A DNA stretch of 64,000 bases from Microvirga sp. 17 mud 1-3 (GCF_003151255.1 NZ_CP029481.1:806001-870000), one strand, 5' to 3'; counted from the stretch's first letter, positions 38,024 through 47,519 are shown. Notes: generated by a model from the letters alone, not told the origin. Translations and numbers: made by a program.

Positions 38024-38983
38024 TTAGCGGGACGCGGTGGCGAAGCGGCGATCGACGAGGCTGTCGACGGCGGCGCGCACATCCGTGTCGGCTGGAATGA
38101 CGCCCGCCTGCTGGAGGGCAAGGCCTGCGGCCAGGATCGTGTCGATCTGCGGCTGGCCGATGGCCGAGTGGGTCAGCTCCGTGCGCTCGAGCTGGCGCGT
38201 GATTACCGGATCGGGCAGCTTGGTGTAGGTCGCGAGGGACTTCTTGAGCTCTTCCGGATTGGCGAGCGCATAGGCGCGGGCCTCCTCGTAGGCCTTGAGG
38301 ACCCGGGTCACGAGGGCGGGGTTCTCCTTCGCGAAGGCCTCGCTGACGTTGAGCACGCCCCAGGTATTGGCCGCCGCGTTGCGGTAGAAGAGCTTTGCGC
38401 CGCTTTCGATCTCGGCGGCGGCCATCAGAGGATCGAGCCCGGCCCAGGCATCCACGTCGCCACGCTCCAGGGCCGTGCGCCCGTCCGGATGCTGCAGCAG
38501 CACGAGCTTCACGTCCTTCTCGGTCAGCTTGGCCTCCTGAAGGGCGCGCACCAGGAAGATGTGCGGATCGGTGCCGCGGGTGACGGCGACCCGCTTGCCC
38601 TTCAGGTCCTCGACCTTGGCGATGGGGCTGTCCTTGGCCGTGACAAGGGCCGTCCATTCGGGGCGGGAATAGACATAGATCGACTTGATCGGGTTGCCGT
38701 TGATCCGGCCGATCAGCGCCGCGGCGCCGGCCGTGGAACCGAAATCGATGGAGCCGGCATTGAGGAATTCGAGGGCCTTGTTGGAGCCGAGCGTCTGCAC
38801 CCAGCGCACGCCGATGCCGTCCTTCGCCAATTCCTTCTCCAGGAAGCCCTTGTCCTTCAGGACGAGGCTGACCGGGTTGTAGGTGGCGTAGTCGATGCGG
38901 ATTTCCTTCGGCTGCGCGAAGGCTGCCGAGGTCAGGCCCGTGGCGAAGGCGGCGGCAAGGAAGAGACGACGGGACAGGCTCAT
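38024..38983 (-). CDS. ssuA: aliphatic sulfonate-type ABC solute-binding protein
   Basis: A 319-residue periplasmic binding protein with a signal peptide (MSLSRRLFLAAAFATGLTSA, cleavage near AFAQ). The NMT1/SsuA fold is shown by EIRIDYATYNPVSLVLKDKGFLEKELAKDGI, LNAGSIDFGSTAGAAALIGRINGNPIK and GKRVAVTRGTDPHIFL. First gene of the importer operon. It should bring an alkanesulfonate or similar ligand to the permease; the exact substrate is unknown and no monooxygenase gene (ssuD) is nearby. Confidence 0.9.
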   Translation of the reverse strand: MSLSRRLFLAAAFATGLTSAAFAQPKEIRIDYATYNPVSLVLKDKGFLEKELAKDGIGVRWVQTLGSNKALEFLNAGSIDFGSTAGAAALIGRINGNPIKSIYVYSRPEWTALVTAKDSPIAKVEDLKGKRVAVTRGTDPHIFLVRALQEAKLTEKDVKLVLLQHPDGRTALERGDVDAWAGLDPLMAAAEIESGAKLFYRNAAANTWGVLNVSEAFAKENPALVTRVLKAYEEARAYALANPEELKKSLATYTKLPDPVITRQLERTELTHSAIGQPQIDTILAAGLALQQAGVIPADTDVRAAVDSLVDRRFATASR

Positions 38984-39245
38984 GACGGTGCTCCTGGTTC
39001 GGCGCAGGAGCGTCCTTTTGGGGCCACCCGGCGCTTTAGCTGCATTTGTTTCGCGCCCGCAAGCTGCATGCTCAAATCGGCGCGTGTCCTTTTTGTAGGA
39101 CCGAATCGTTCCTTATGTCAAACGTAGGTTCATAAAAAGAACAGGACTCCCTGCCATCACGCTGACCCCACAGGTCCCCGTTTCTCGAAGGCCATGGGCG
39201 AAAGCCGGCCGGGATGGTAAGCGAAAGGACCGAACAGGGTTTGCC

Positions 39246-41996
39246 ATGGCCGCCTCCAGTGTCGAGACCGTTCTGACCCGCCTGGGCGACAGGCCGCTGC
39301 GCGATGCGGCAGAGCTGCGGGCGCGTCTTGTCCCCGAACTTAAGAGCCTTCTCGACGAGACGCGGGCGGCCGCGGAGGCGCGCCTTCTGGAGAAGGGGGA
39401 CGGGCTCGCCTGCGCCCGCTTCCTGTCGGGCCGGATGGACGAGGTGATCCGCATCGTGCACGAGGCGGTGGTCCGCCATCTCTACCCTGCCGACAACCCT
39501 TCCATGGCCGAGCGTCTCGCGGTGGTCGCGACGGGCGGATACGGGCGCGGGACCCTGGCACCGGGCTCGGACGTCGATCTCCTGTTTCTCCTTCCCTACA
39601 AGAAGACCGCCTGGAGCGAGAGCGTCGTCGAGGCGATGCTCTACGTGCTCTGGGACCTCAGGCTGAAGGTCGGCCACGCCACCAGGTCGGTCGAGGAATG
39701 CCTGCGCGAGGGCGCAGCCGACATGACGATCCGCACCTCACTCCTTGACGCGCGGTTCCTGCTCGGCGACAGGAGCCTCTACGACGATCTCGTCACCCGC
39801 TTCGACCGGGAGATCGTCGCATCCTCGGCGGCCGAATTCGTCGACGCCAAGCTGAAGGAGCGGGATGCGCGCGTCGCGAAGGCAGGCGCATCGCGCTATC
39901 TCGTCGAGCCGAACGTGAAGGACGGCAAGGGAGGGCTGCGCGACCTCAACACGCTCTTCTGGATCGCCAAATACGTCTACCGGGTGCGCGAGCCGGAGGA
40001 GCTCGTGAAGGCCGGGCTCTTCACGCCGGAGGAGTTCAAGCTCTTCGCGCGCTGCGAGGAGTTTCTGTGGCGCGTGCGCTGTCACCTGCATTTCCTGACG
40101 GGCCGCGCGGAGGAGCGCCTGACCTTTGACCTGCAGCGCGTCATCGCGGAGCGCATCGGCTTCACGGGGCGTGGCGGGCTCTCGGGCGTCGAGCGCTTCA
40201 TGAAAGCATATTTCCGCATTGCCAAAGATGTGGGCGACCTCACGGCCATCGTCTGCGCGGAGCTCGAAGCGCGCCAGACGAAGAAGCGCCCCGTCCTCGA
40301 CCGCATGCTTGGACGCTTCCGTCGCCGGCGCGGCGGCGCGCTCGAAAACGACGCCTTCTTCATTGACAACAACCGGATCAACCTGCGTGGCGAGGATGCG
40401 TTCGAGCGCGATCCAGTGAACCTCATCCGCCTGTTCTGGCTCGCTGACCGGCATAACCTGCCGATCCATCCGGATGCCACGCGCCTTGCCACGCGCTCGC
40501 GCTCGCTGATCGGTCCGACCCTGCGCAACGATCCGGAGGCGAACCGCCTCTTCGTCGACATCCTCACGTCGCGCAATGCCCCGGAGGTGGTGCTGCGGCT
40601 GATGAACGAGGCAGGAGTGCTGGGGCGCTTCATCCCGGATTTCGGCCGCATCGTCGCGATGATGCAATTCAACATGTATCATCACTATACGGTAGACGAG
40701 CATCTGATCCGCTCCATCGGCGTCCTCACCGAGATCGAGAGCGGCGCCGGCAGTGCCGACCACCCGCTCGCGACGCAGATCGTCGGCACCATCCACAACA
40801 GGCGCGCGCTCTATGTGGCGGTGTTCCTGCACGACATCGCCAAGGGGCGGCCGGAGGACCATTCGACGGCGGGCGCTGCCATTGCGCGCAAGCTCGGCCC
40901 GCGCTTCGGTCTGACCGGGTCGGAGACGAATACGGTCGCGTGGCTCGTCGAGCATCACCTGCTCGCCTCAAACACCGCGCAGAGCCGCGACCTGTCGGAC
41001 CCCGCCACCATCAAGGGCTTTGCCGACACGGTGCAGACCATGGAGCGCCTGAAGCTGCTCCACGTTCTCACCATTGCGGACATCAAGGCGGTGGGGCCCG
41101 GCGTGTGGAACGGGTGGAAGGGCCAACTTCTGCGCAACCTCTATATCGAGACCGAAGTCATGCTCGGCGGGGGTGCCGCCGATCTCGCCCGCTCGGATCG
41201 CATCCGCCTCGCGCAGGAGCAGCTGCGGGCCGCTTTGCCCGATTGGACGCAGGAGGAATTCGACGCCTATGCGGCCCGCCATGCGCCGGCCTATTGGCTC
41301 AAGACCGACGAGACGCGGCGCGAGAAACAGGCGCATTTCGTCAGGGCCGCGGATCGGGGAGGGCGCAGTGTCGCGACCGCTTACGAGACGGACAGTTTCC
41401 GCGGCGTGACCGAGTTCACCATCCTGTCTCCCGACCACCCGCGCCTGCTCGCCATCGTCACAGGCGCCTGTGCGGCGGCGGGCGGCAACATCGTGGATGC
41501 GCAGATCTTCACCACCACGGACGGCATGGCTCTCGACACCATCGTGCTTTCGCGCGCATTCGACCGGGACGAGGACGAGCTGCGCCGGGCCGAGCGGGTT
41601 GCCGTCTCCATCGAGCGCGCCCTGAAAGGCGAGGTGAAGATCGCCGATCTCGTAGCCGGCAAGCGCCCGGCCAAGGAGCGGGCGCGCACATTCCAACTCG
41701 CGCCGGAAGTCTCCATCGACAATTCCCTGTCGAGCCGTCAGACCGTGATCGAGGTGTCGGGCCTCGACCGGCCGGGCCTGCTCTACGATCTCACCACGGC
41801 GCTGGGCAAGCTCAACCTCAACATCGCGTCGGCCCATATCGTAACCTTCGGCGAAAAGGCCGTGGACGTATTCTACGTAACGGACCTCACGGGGACCAAG
41901 GTCACCCATGCGGGCCGCCAGGCCTCCATCCGGCGGGCCCTGCTCGAAGCCTTCAAGGCGGACGAAACGGAACCGGCCCATCGCCGCAGTGCTTGA
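39246..41996 (+). CDS. glnD: bifunctional uridylyltransferase/uridylyl-removing enzyme
   Basis: GlnD senses glutamine and adds UMP to, or removes it from, the PII protein. The 916-residue product has the nucleotidyltransferase motif [19 protein letters not shown] (Asp109, Asp111), a central HD phosphohydrolase region ([28 protein letters not shown]) and two C-terminal ACT domains (about 720-800 and 835-905) that bind glutamine. ATG 39246. Terminal ACT lengths are full. grpE follows by 64 bases. Confidence 0.97.
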   Translation: MAASSVETVLTRLGDRPLRDAAELRARLVPELKSLLDETRAAAEARLLEKGDGLACARFLSGRMDEVIRIVHEAVVRHLYPADNPSMAERLAVVATGGYGRGTLAPGSDVDLLFLLPYKKTAWSESVVEAMLYVLWDLRLKVGHATRSVEECLREGAADMTIRTSLLDARFLLGDRSLYDDLVTRFDREIVASSAAEFVDAKLKERDARVAKAGASRYLVEPNVKDGKGGLRDLNTLFWIAKYVYRVREPEELVKAGLFTPEEFKLFARCEEFLWRVRCHLHFLTGRAEERLTFDLQRVIAERIGFTGRGGLSGVERFMKAYFRIAKDVGDLTAIVCAELEARQTKKRPVLDRMLGRFRRRRGGALENDAFFIDNNRINLRGEDAFERDPVNLIRLFWLADRHNLPIHPDATRLATRSRSLIGPTLRNDPEANRLFVDILTSRNAPEVVLRLMNEAGVLGRFIPDFGRIVAMMQFNMYHHYTVDEHLIRSIGVLTEIESGAGSADHPLATQIVGTIHNRRALYVAVFLHDIAKGRPEDHSTAGAAIARKLGPRFGLTGSETNTVAWLVEHHLLASNTAQSRDLSDPATIKGFADTVQTMERLKLLHVLTIADIKAVGPGVWNGWKGQLLRNLYIETEVMLGGGAADLARSDRIRLAQEQLRAALPDWTQEEFDAYAARHAPAYWLKTDETRREKQAHFVRAADRGGRSVATAYETDSFRGVTEFTILSPDHPRLLAIVTGACAAAGGNIVDAQIFTTTDGMALDTIVLSRAFDRDEDELRRAERVAVSIERALKGEVKIADLVAGKRPAKERARTFQLAPEVSIDNSLSSRQTVIEVSGLDRPGLLYDLTTALGKLNLNIASAHIVTFGEKAVDVFYVTDLTGTKVTHAGRQASIRRALLEAFKADETEPAHRRSA

Positions 41997-42022
41997 TTTG
42001 TCGGCCCCGGGACCTGATATGT
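41992..42022 (+). promoter_or_regulatory. possible RpoH-type heat-shock promoter for grpE
   Basis: CTTG (41992-41995) overlapping the glnD stop, 18 bases, then CTGATAT (42014-42020), close to the alphaproteobacterial RpoH pattern CTTG-N17/18-CYTATNT with one mismatch. Predicted start near 42027, grpE begins at 42061. Confidence 0.42.
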
Positions 42023-42060
42023 GGCCCGACAACCCATTCTTCCCACTCAGTAGATCGACG

Positions 42061-42678
42061 ATGAAGCCGCACGATACGGAAAACCAGAATACGACGCCGC
42101 AGACCGAGCCGAACGGCCAGGCCGCCAGCGACGCCGCTCCTCAGGAAACCGCCGATCCGGTGGCCGTTCTCGAGGCCGAAAAGGCCGAGCTGAAGGATAA
42201 GATGCTGCGCCTGATGGCCGATATGGAGAACCTGCGCCGGCGCACCGAGCGCGAGATCTCCGATGCCCGGGCCTATGGGGTGACCAATTTTGCCCGGGAC
42301 ATGCTGAACGTGGCCGACAATGTGCGCCGGGCCATCGAGAGCGTTCCCGAGGACGCGCGCAAGGCCGCCGAGGGTCTTTTCAAGGGCCTGATCGAGGGCA
42401 TCGACCTTACCGAGCGTGACCTGCTCAACACCCTGGAGCGTCACGGGGTCAAGAAGCTCGACCCGCAGGGGCAGAAGTTCGATCCGAACCTGCACCAGGC
42501 CATGTTCGAGGTTCCTAATCCCGACGTCCCCGCCGGCACGGTCGTCCAGGTGGTCCAGTCCGGCTACGTGATCGGCGACCGGGTCCTGCGCCCCGCCCTC
42601 GTGGGCGTGGCCAAGGGCGGCCCGAAAGCAGCCGGCAACGGCGCCCAGGAAGCCGACAACCCCTCGACAGCGTCTTAA
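42061..42678 (+). CDS. grpE: nucleotide exchange factor GrpE
   Basis: GrpE releases ADP from DnaK. The 205-residue product has an acidic/Gln-rich N-terminus, the coiled coil (about 30-95, with [20 protein letters not shown]), and the beta domain [46 protein letters not shown] 42061. No dnaK/dnaJ gene lies nearby. A weak heat-shock type promoter precedes it. It sits downstream of glnD, which may provide read-through. Confidence 0.96.
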   Translation: MKPHDTENQNTTPQTEPNGQAASDAAPQETADPVAVLEAEKAELKDKMLRLMADMENLRRRTEREISDARAYGVTNFARDMLNVADNVRRAIESVPEDARKAAEGLFKGLIEGIDLTERDLLNTLERHGVKKLDPQGQKFDPNLHQAMFEVPNPDVPAGTVVQVVQSGYVIGDRVLRPALVGVAKGGPKAAGNGAQEADNPSTAS

Positions 42679-42685
42679 GGCGAAC

Positions 42686-42725
42686 GTGTCATTCCGGGGC
42701 GGCATAGGCGAGCCTGGAATGACAC
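42686..42725. repeat. small inverted repeat sharing the CATTCCGGGGC core
   Basis: GTGTCATTCC (42686-42695) and GGAATGACAC (42716-42725), 20-base spacer. The core CATTCCGGGGC is shared with the element at 27950-28098. It may double as the grpE terminator, although no T run follows. Confidence 0.65.
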
Positions 42726-42736
42726 GGGTAGCGCTT

Positions 42737-43100
42737 CTCCCTCTCCCGTGTGGGAGAGGGTTGGGGTGAGGAAGGGACCTCTCCGGAGAAGGCGTGACCC
42801 TCACCCGGACCTTCGGTCCGACCTCTCCCACACGGGAGCGGTGAGGGGGAGCGCTAACCTGCTCTCCTCCCCGTAGGTCTAGCGAGTTCGCGGGAGGCGC
42901 TATGCGGCCCTCTCCCCCCTTGTGGCGGAGAGTTGGAGAGGGGGGTGTGAGCGCCAGCCTGGATTCAGTTTTGCGCCGACACCCCCACCCTGGCCCTCCC
43001 CACAAGGGGGAGGGAAACAGGGCGCAGCACGTCGCTATCGTGCGCAACCTCTCCGCCGCGCATCTCCCTCTCCCATGGGGAGAGGGGCAGGGGTGAGGGG
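42737..43100. repeat. cluster of CTCTCCC/GGGAGAG palindromic repeats
   Basis: At least four copies of a purine/pyrimidine-asymmetric palindrome, each with CTCTCCC facing GGGAGAG over a few bases (around 42740-42775, 42797-42851, 42984-43020 and 43063-43097), often followed by GGGTGAGG. A related copy is at 27911-27938. They stack between grpE and the next promoter. No coding sense in any frame. Confidence 0.68.
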
Positions 43101-43175
43101 CGTGCCCTCTCCGGAGACGCCGCAACCTTCACCCGGGAGAGGTAAAAGGCGGCGCCGTTTGTTCTTCTTTCGTTC

Positions 43176-43204
43176 TTGACAGGTCGATCAAGCTAAGCTA
43201 TATC
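43176..43204 (+). promoter_or_regulatory. strong sigma70-type promoter
   Basis: TTGACA (43176-43181), a 17-base spacer and TATATC (43199-43204) in an AT-richer patch. The -35 is a perfect match and the spacing is ideal. Predicted start near 43211, about 480 bases before the channel gene. Confidence 0.72.
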
Positions 43205-43210
43205 CTTTCA

Positions 43211-43689
43211 CATCTGCTCCCGCCGAGGGGCGCGCTCGCGAGGCGTCGCCGAATGCGGGGAGCGGAACGGTCCTGTGGTCCCACCCGACGCAAGGTGGGG
43301 CGCAGGTGGCCCCGGCAGAGCCGGAGGTCCGGGCTGGCCCGGCGCCGCGTGCGGTTCTCACCGCAAGGCCGCGTCCGGGCAGTACGTGGACCTCTCGCGG
43401 CCGGTCCGCCGAAACAAACCGTGCGCGCTGACGCTTCGGCTCACCGCATTATCCCTCATCCCCTCAGAGCCGGAGCGATCCTCTCGTCCCCCTCGATCCT
43501 GCATTCTCCTCCGGGCCTCACCGCCCGGAGGACGCAGCGGCATGCCTTTTCGACCCATCTTGCCACCACTGCAATTTCGGAAGAGAGGGTCCGCGGGACC
43601 GGCCGGTTCCACGGTCGCTCGGGGTGGGCTAAACTTGGCTTTGCCGCATTGCCCGCGGCGACAGAACTCTCGATCGAAAGCGCATTCCC
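43211..43689 (+). ncRNA. unrecognised GC-rich structured leader or small RNA
   Basis: Between a strong promoter and the channel gene lies about 480 bases with no credible ORF but many short stems: CCCACC/GGTGGG near 43280, GGACC/GGTCC near 43390, and CCTCCGGGC/GCCCGGAGG near 43507-43532. I do not recognise a known riboswitch (I checked for yybP-ykoY-, SAM-II- and RNase P-like words and saw none). It may be a long 5' leader that controls the ion channel, or a separate RNA. Confidence 0.42.
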
Positions 43690-44331
43690 GTGGGCCCCAT
43701 CGGCAGCATTCCCTATGAGACCATCGGCGTGGCCGTCTTCGCCCTCACGGGGGCCCTGGTGGCGGCGCGCAAGGGCATGGATCCCTTCGGCTTCGCCCTC
43801 CTGGCCATCGTCACGGGTGTGGGCGGCGGGACCTTGCGGGATCTGCTGATCGGGACACGGCCGGTCTTCTGGGTGGGCGATCCGAGCGACGTGCTCGTCT
43901 GCATCGTGGTCGCCGGGGCCGTCTTCCTTCTCGGACCGGCCAGGGTCGCGGCCCTCGACGGCGGGCGGCGGGGGCGTATGCTCCTGTGGGCCGACGCCCT
44001 GGGCCTTGCGCTGTTCGCCGTCGTCGGGACCAACCGGGCCCTGATGGCGGGCGTTCCGCCTCTCTCGGCGGTCGCGCTCGGCACGGTCACGGCGACGTTC
44101 GGCGGCATCACCCGGGACATCCTGGCCGGTACGACTCCGCTTGTCCTGCGCAAGGAGATCTATGTCACGGCGGCGGCCCTGGGCGCGGCCGTCATGGTCG
44201 GCCTGCGTACCCTCGGGCTCGAGGCCATTGCGCCCGTGGCGGGCTTCGGGGCGGCGTTCAGCCTGCGAACACTCGCGATCCTGCGCGGCTGGTCCCTGCC
44301 GGTCTTTCCGAAGCGGGATGGGGAGGCCTGA
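43690..44331 (+). CDS. TRIC/UPF0126-family cation channel-like protein
   Basis: A 213-residue membrane protein with two repeats of three helices. The repeat motifs GVGGGTLRDLLIGTRPVFW and FGGITRDILAGTTPLVL are the paired signatures of the trimeric intracellular cation channel family in bacteria (YicG type). It may pass potassium or other cations. GTG 43690 starts one residue run before helix 1. A strong promoter lies far upstream with a structured leader between. It converges tail to tail with the next gene with no gap. Confidence 0.85.
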   Translation: MGPIGSIPYETIGVAVFALTGALVAARKGMDPFGFALLAIVTGVGGGTLRDLLIGTRPVFWVGDPSDVLVCIVVAGAVFLLGPARVAALDGGRRGRMLLWADALGLALFAVVGTNRALMAGVPPLSAVALGTVTATFGGITRDILAGTTPLVLRKEIYVTAAALGAAVMVGLRTLGLEAIAPVAGFGAAFSLRTLAILRGWSLPVFPKRDGEA

Positions 44332-45267
44332 TCAGAAGGCCGTCTCCACTCCGTCAATCACCTTGCGGAAACGCGGCAAAAAGGCCTGGCGGTCCGCCAC
44401 GCGGGCCATGCCGACCATCCGCACATAGCGGCCATTGTCGAAGCGGATCGTCTGCATGACGACGACCGGCTCTCCGGAGGCCGCCTCCTTGGCCTTGGCG
44501 ACGATCTCGTGCCAGTCCTGCCCCTGGAGCCTGAAGGATTCCGAGCGCTCGATCGCGACCTCCTTCAGGATTTCGTTGGAATTGAGCGCCGCCTGGGCAA
44601 ACTGGTCCCGCCGATCCGCCGGAAGCGCCATGGGGGCCTGGGACGCGGCCAGGATGAGGATCGGCTGTTCCACGGCCTTGATGGTGTCCTTGGGACCGTC
44701 CGTGAAGAGCACCGAATTCCCGGCGATGACCCGCACTGGCCGGAAGCCTGCCGGGTCGCGGATGCGGAACGGCAGGGCCCCGATCTGCTCCTCCAGGGAG
44801 ACCGGGCCGCGCAGGGCCACGCTCTTCAGGGCTGCCCGGACCTCGGCTTCGCTGTACCCGTCATTGCCGCCCTCCACCTGGGCGACGAGGAGGGCAGTCA
44901 GATCCGCTCCCTTCAAGGCCAGCACCCATTTGCGGCCCTTGACCGGGCCCGTCATGGCGCCGGAGATCAGGAGCCCGCTCCGGCCGTCGATCTTCAAGGT
45001 CTCCCGCGACGTGACATCCAGCCCCTGCCGCCGCAGGGATTCCTTGGTCATCCCGGCCACCAGCTGCTCATAGGCCTGGGATGGCAGCTCCGTGATGGTG
45101 ATGGCGGCGGCCTTCTGCGGGTTCTCGAAACCCGTGAAACGCCGGGAGGGCACCATGTCCTCGAGCGGCACAAGCCCGACCCGCGAGGCGGGCGGGTAGA
45201 CCGGCTCGGCGGCCAGGGCGGCCTGAAGGGACAGGAGGAGACCAAGAGCGGCGACGGCGATTTTCAT
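44332..45267 (-). CDS. secreted protein of unknown function (paralog 1)
   Basis: A 311-residue protein with a signal peptide (residues 1-19, cleavage near ALAAE). I do not recognise the family. It has two similar-looking halves: an N-terminal unit up to about residue 155 and a C-terminal unit starting IGALPFRIRDPAGFRPVRV. The second half is clearly related to the next gene upstream, at 45356-45982. No Cys, no membrane helix after the leader. Both genes run in the same direction with 88 bases between them. Confidence 0.72.
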   Translation of the reverse strand: MKIAVAALGLLLSLQAALAAEPVYPPASRVGLVPLEDMVPSRRFTGFENPQKAAAITITELPSQAYEQLVAGMTKESLRRQGLDVTSRETLKIDGRSGLLISGAMTGPVKGRKWVLALKGADLTALLVAQVEGGNDGYSEAEVRAALKSVALRGPVSLEEQIGALPFRIRDPAGFRPVRVIAGNSVLFTDGPKDTIKAVEQPILILAASQAPMALPADRRDQFAQAALNSNEILKEVAIERSESFRLQGQDWHEIVAKAKEAASGEPVVVMQTIRFDNGRYVRMVGMARVADRQAFLPRFRKVIDGVETAF

Positions 45268-45355
45268 GGCCAGGAAGCTTCCGGAGGCGATGTCATGAGG
45301 TTTCCTCCTATGAATAGCCGCTGGAGGATTGGAGGCAAGCGCCCTCAGGGGCGGC

Positions 45356-45982
45356 TCACGGTCGCCCGGAAATGCTCCGGACGAAGGAGCGCAGGCGGGG
45401 CATGATCTCGTCCTGCCGGCTCTCCGGCGCGGTCATCACCACGCTCAGGGGCGTGCCGCCCGAAAGGAGGACCGTCACCGTGCGGATCGTTCCCAGCCCC
45501 GATCCGGCGGCCTTGCCCCGGGCCATAGCCTCGTAGCGAAGGGTGTCGTCCACCTGGATGGAGCCCAGTCTCTCCACGACGGCATCCGTCAGCTCGGGAT
45601 CGTTGAGGGCGAACTGGCGCAGGATCTGGTCCCGCTGCACGTTCGGGACCACGGATAGGCTGCGGAATTGGGGTGAGGGCGAGAGGGTGATCGTGGCCCG
45701 CCCGCCGGCTCCGGCATCCGAGCCCTCATCCGTGAAGGATGCGCTCTCGCCCGCCACCCGCACCGGACGGAAGCCCGCGCGGTCACGGACCCGATAGGGC
45801 AGGGCGGCCATCTCGGCCTCGATGTCAGGGGCGGCGCGGGCCGCGGAGTCCTGCCGCATGGCCAGCGCATCCGTGGCTCCCTGGTCGGGTTTCACACTGG
45901 ATGGCTGTGCATCGGCCGGGGCCGAGAGGGCAACGACCGGAAGAAGCAGGATGGCGGCAGTCCTGGGAAAGAAGGGGTTCAT
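45356..45982 (-). CDS. secreted protein of unknown function (paralog 2)
   Basis: A 208-residue signal-peptide protein (cleavage near ADAQ, residue 26). Its body starts with a short linker and MAALPYRVRDRAGFRPVRV, matching the C-terminal half of the neighbouring 311-residue protein; the ending IRTVTVLLSGGTPLSVVMTAPESRQDEIMPRLRSFVRSI likewise aligns with that protein's tail. So it is a single-unit version of a two-unit paralog. Function unknown. Its start is 25 bases downstream of the alkB stop on the same strand, so it may be cotranscribed with alkB. Confidence 0.7.
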   Translation of the reverse strand: MNPFFPRTAAILLLPVVALSAPADAQPSSVKPDQGATDALAMRQDSAARAAPDIEAEMAALPYRVRDRAGFRPVRVAGESASFTDEGSDAGAGGRATITLSPSPQFRSLSVVPNVQRDQILRQFALNDPELTDAVVERLGSIQVDDTLRYEAMARGKAAGSGLGTIRTVTVLLSGGTPLSVVMTAPESRQDEIMPRLRSFVRSISGRP

Positions 45983-46007
45983 GATACGAAATTTACGATA
46001 TTGCGTA

Positions 46008-46634
46008 TCATAAGCTAATGCTGGGCACGACCTTTCTCAAGGTGAGATTCAGTCGACCTCCTTGGGGCAAAAGGTCAGAGGTCGCTGCAATCAGGCGGTC
46101 GACGCCGTGATGGATCAGCCGCGCCGGTCCGCCGAATACGATGGCGTCCCCGGATCGCAGCCGGACCGAGCGGGTCGGATCCTTCCGGTCGAGGCCGCCA
46201 TAGCGGAACAAAGCCGTGTCCCCGAGGGACAGGGATACCACCGGCGCCGCGAGCTCTGCCTCGTCCTTGTCCTGGTGCATCCCCATCCGGGCCGCTGGCT
46301 CGTAGAAATTGATGAGGCAGGCATCCGGCGGATGCGGATAGCCGCTGAGCTCCTCCCAGGCCCGCAGCACCATAGGCGGCATCGGAGGCCAGGGCGCTCG
46401 GGTCTCCGGATGGGTCGGCTGGTAGCGGTAACCCCGCTCGTCCGAGACCCAGCCGAGGTGACCGCAATTGGTCATGCGCACGGAAAACGGCTTTCCCGTA
46501 CGCGGCATGCGCGGAGCGTAGAGCGGCGCCGCACGGACGACGTCGCGCACGGCCTGGAGCAGCGCCTCCTGCGCGGGGCGGTCGAGGTAGTCAGGATAAT
46601 AAGTCAGGCCGGGAGCAAGGGTGATGGCGTTCAT
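46008..46634 (-). CDS. alkB: AlkB-type 2-oxoglutarate/Fe(II) DNA dioxygenase
   Basis: AlkB removes methyl groups from 1-methyladenine and 3-methylcytosine by oxidation. The 208-residue protein has the iron triad His120-x-Asp122 (MHQDKDE) and His176 (LIHHGV), and the 2-oxoglutarate Arg residues in RLNLTLRK (Arg194, Arg200). Length matches E. coli AlkB. Start ATG 46634. Upstream lies the SMR gene, 63 bases away on the same strand. No ada gene is nearby. Confidence 0.95.
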   Translation of the reverse strand: MNAITLAPGLTYYPDYLDRPAQEALLQAVRDVVRAAPLYAPRMPRTGKPFSVRMTNCGHLGWVSDERGYRYQPTHPETRAPWPPMPPMVLRAWEELSGYPHPPDACLINFYEPAARMGMHQDKDEAELAAPVVSLSLGDTALFRYGGLDRKDPTRSVRLRSGDAIVFGGPARLIHHGVDRLIAATSDLLPQGGRLNLTLRKVVPSISL

Positions 46635-46697
46635 GTGGGCTCCATCGCGTAGTGACGCCGATCGTTCCCGTCATCGAGGTGACTGGTCCTTGTCGCC

Positions 46698-47027
46698 TCA
46701 ATGGCCGACCGTACGGGAGAACAGGTTGATCACCAGCACGCCCGCCAGGATCAGCGCAATCCCAAAAAGCGCGGGCAGGTCGAGGGTCTGGCGGAAGGCG
46801 ATCCAGCCGACCGCTGCGATCAGCACGATCCCGATGCCCGACCACAGGGCATAGGCAATGCCGACTGGCATGGCCCGCAGGGTGAGTGAGAGACAGAAGA
46901 ATGCCAAGCCGTAGCCGGCGACCACGATCACAGAGGGCCAGAGGCGTGTGAAACCCTCCGAGGCCTTCAGGGCAGAAGTCGCCACGACCTCGCTGACGAT
47001 GGCGATGAACAGGTAGAGATAGGTCAT
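46698..47027 (-). CDS. small multidrug resistance (EmrE-type) exporter
   Basis: A 109-residue, four-helix SMR protein. Essential Glu13 (AIVSEVVATSALKASEGFTRL) sits in helix 1 and the family motif AYALWSGIGIVLIA in helix 3. It exports cationic compounds as a dimer with protons. ATG 47027 begins helix 1; an ATG 15 bases earlier is less likely. Same strand as alkB. Confidence 0.93.
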   Translation of the reverse strand: MTYLYLFIAIVSEVVATSALKASEGFTRLWPSVIVVAGYGLAFFCLSLTLRAMPVGIAYALWSGIGIVLIAAVGWIAFRQTLDLPALFGIALILAGVLVINLFSRTVGH

Positions 47028-47042
47028 GGGGCCTCGGTACAC

Positions 47043-47519
47043 TGAAGGAACGTGCCGTCGGTCATACCCTGGATCGTGGGATTTTCGGAAGCGGCGAGGC
47101 TATCGCTTCCTTGCGCAAGACAACGCCGCCGCACGGGTGTTTTGGGAAAAGAGGCACGCTCCCGTGAGCAAGATTTCCCTCGAACATGCCCCTTCGAGAT
47201 ATATCTCGATGAAGGGCGCTTGTATTCCGCCTGGACGTTCAGATCATTTCTGTGAGGAGGCCGGATGATATCATGAATAGAATAAGTTAATAGGGCTTCA
47301 TGCTTGCCAATACAGCCTATTTAAGTAGCTATATATTTATATGGTATTTTGCGAGATGGCTTGAGTGCGGAAATTTTGTTGATGGATCATTTATCTTTTG
47401 TTCCCTGTTCGATCTGGATAAATGTGTAACATTATCCGAAATGGGTAGCGAGTTGGCTGTTCCTCGTGAACGAAACGGGAATATGGCCCGTTCGGCCCGC
47501 TTGCCGGGCCGCAGACAGC
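47043..47519. other. intergenic AT-rich patch
   Basis: About 480 bases. At 47255-47440 it is strikingly AT-rich for this genome, with runs such as AGCTATATATTTATATGG and many stop codons. No gene can be supported; short frames across it have no homology I recognise and end in the next gene's terminator. It may be a decayed acquired gene or a strong promoter/curved DNA region. Confidence 0.45.

Noticed and set aside
39738..42032. Long minus-strand frames opposite glnD
   Set aside because: Composition (Arg, Asp, Val, Gly rich, no motif) is typical of antisense to a GC-rich gene; glnD is complete on the plus strand.
42737..43100. CRISPR-like array suggested by repeated CTCTCCC/GGGAGAG units
   Set aside because: Units are of unequal length and spacing, palindromic in themselves, with no unique uniform spacers and no cas genes.
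43211..43689. yybP-ykoY, SAM-II or RNase P RNA in the channel leader
   Set aside because: None of the conserved core words of these RNAs could be found by eye.
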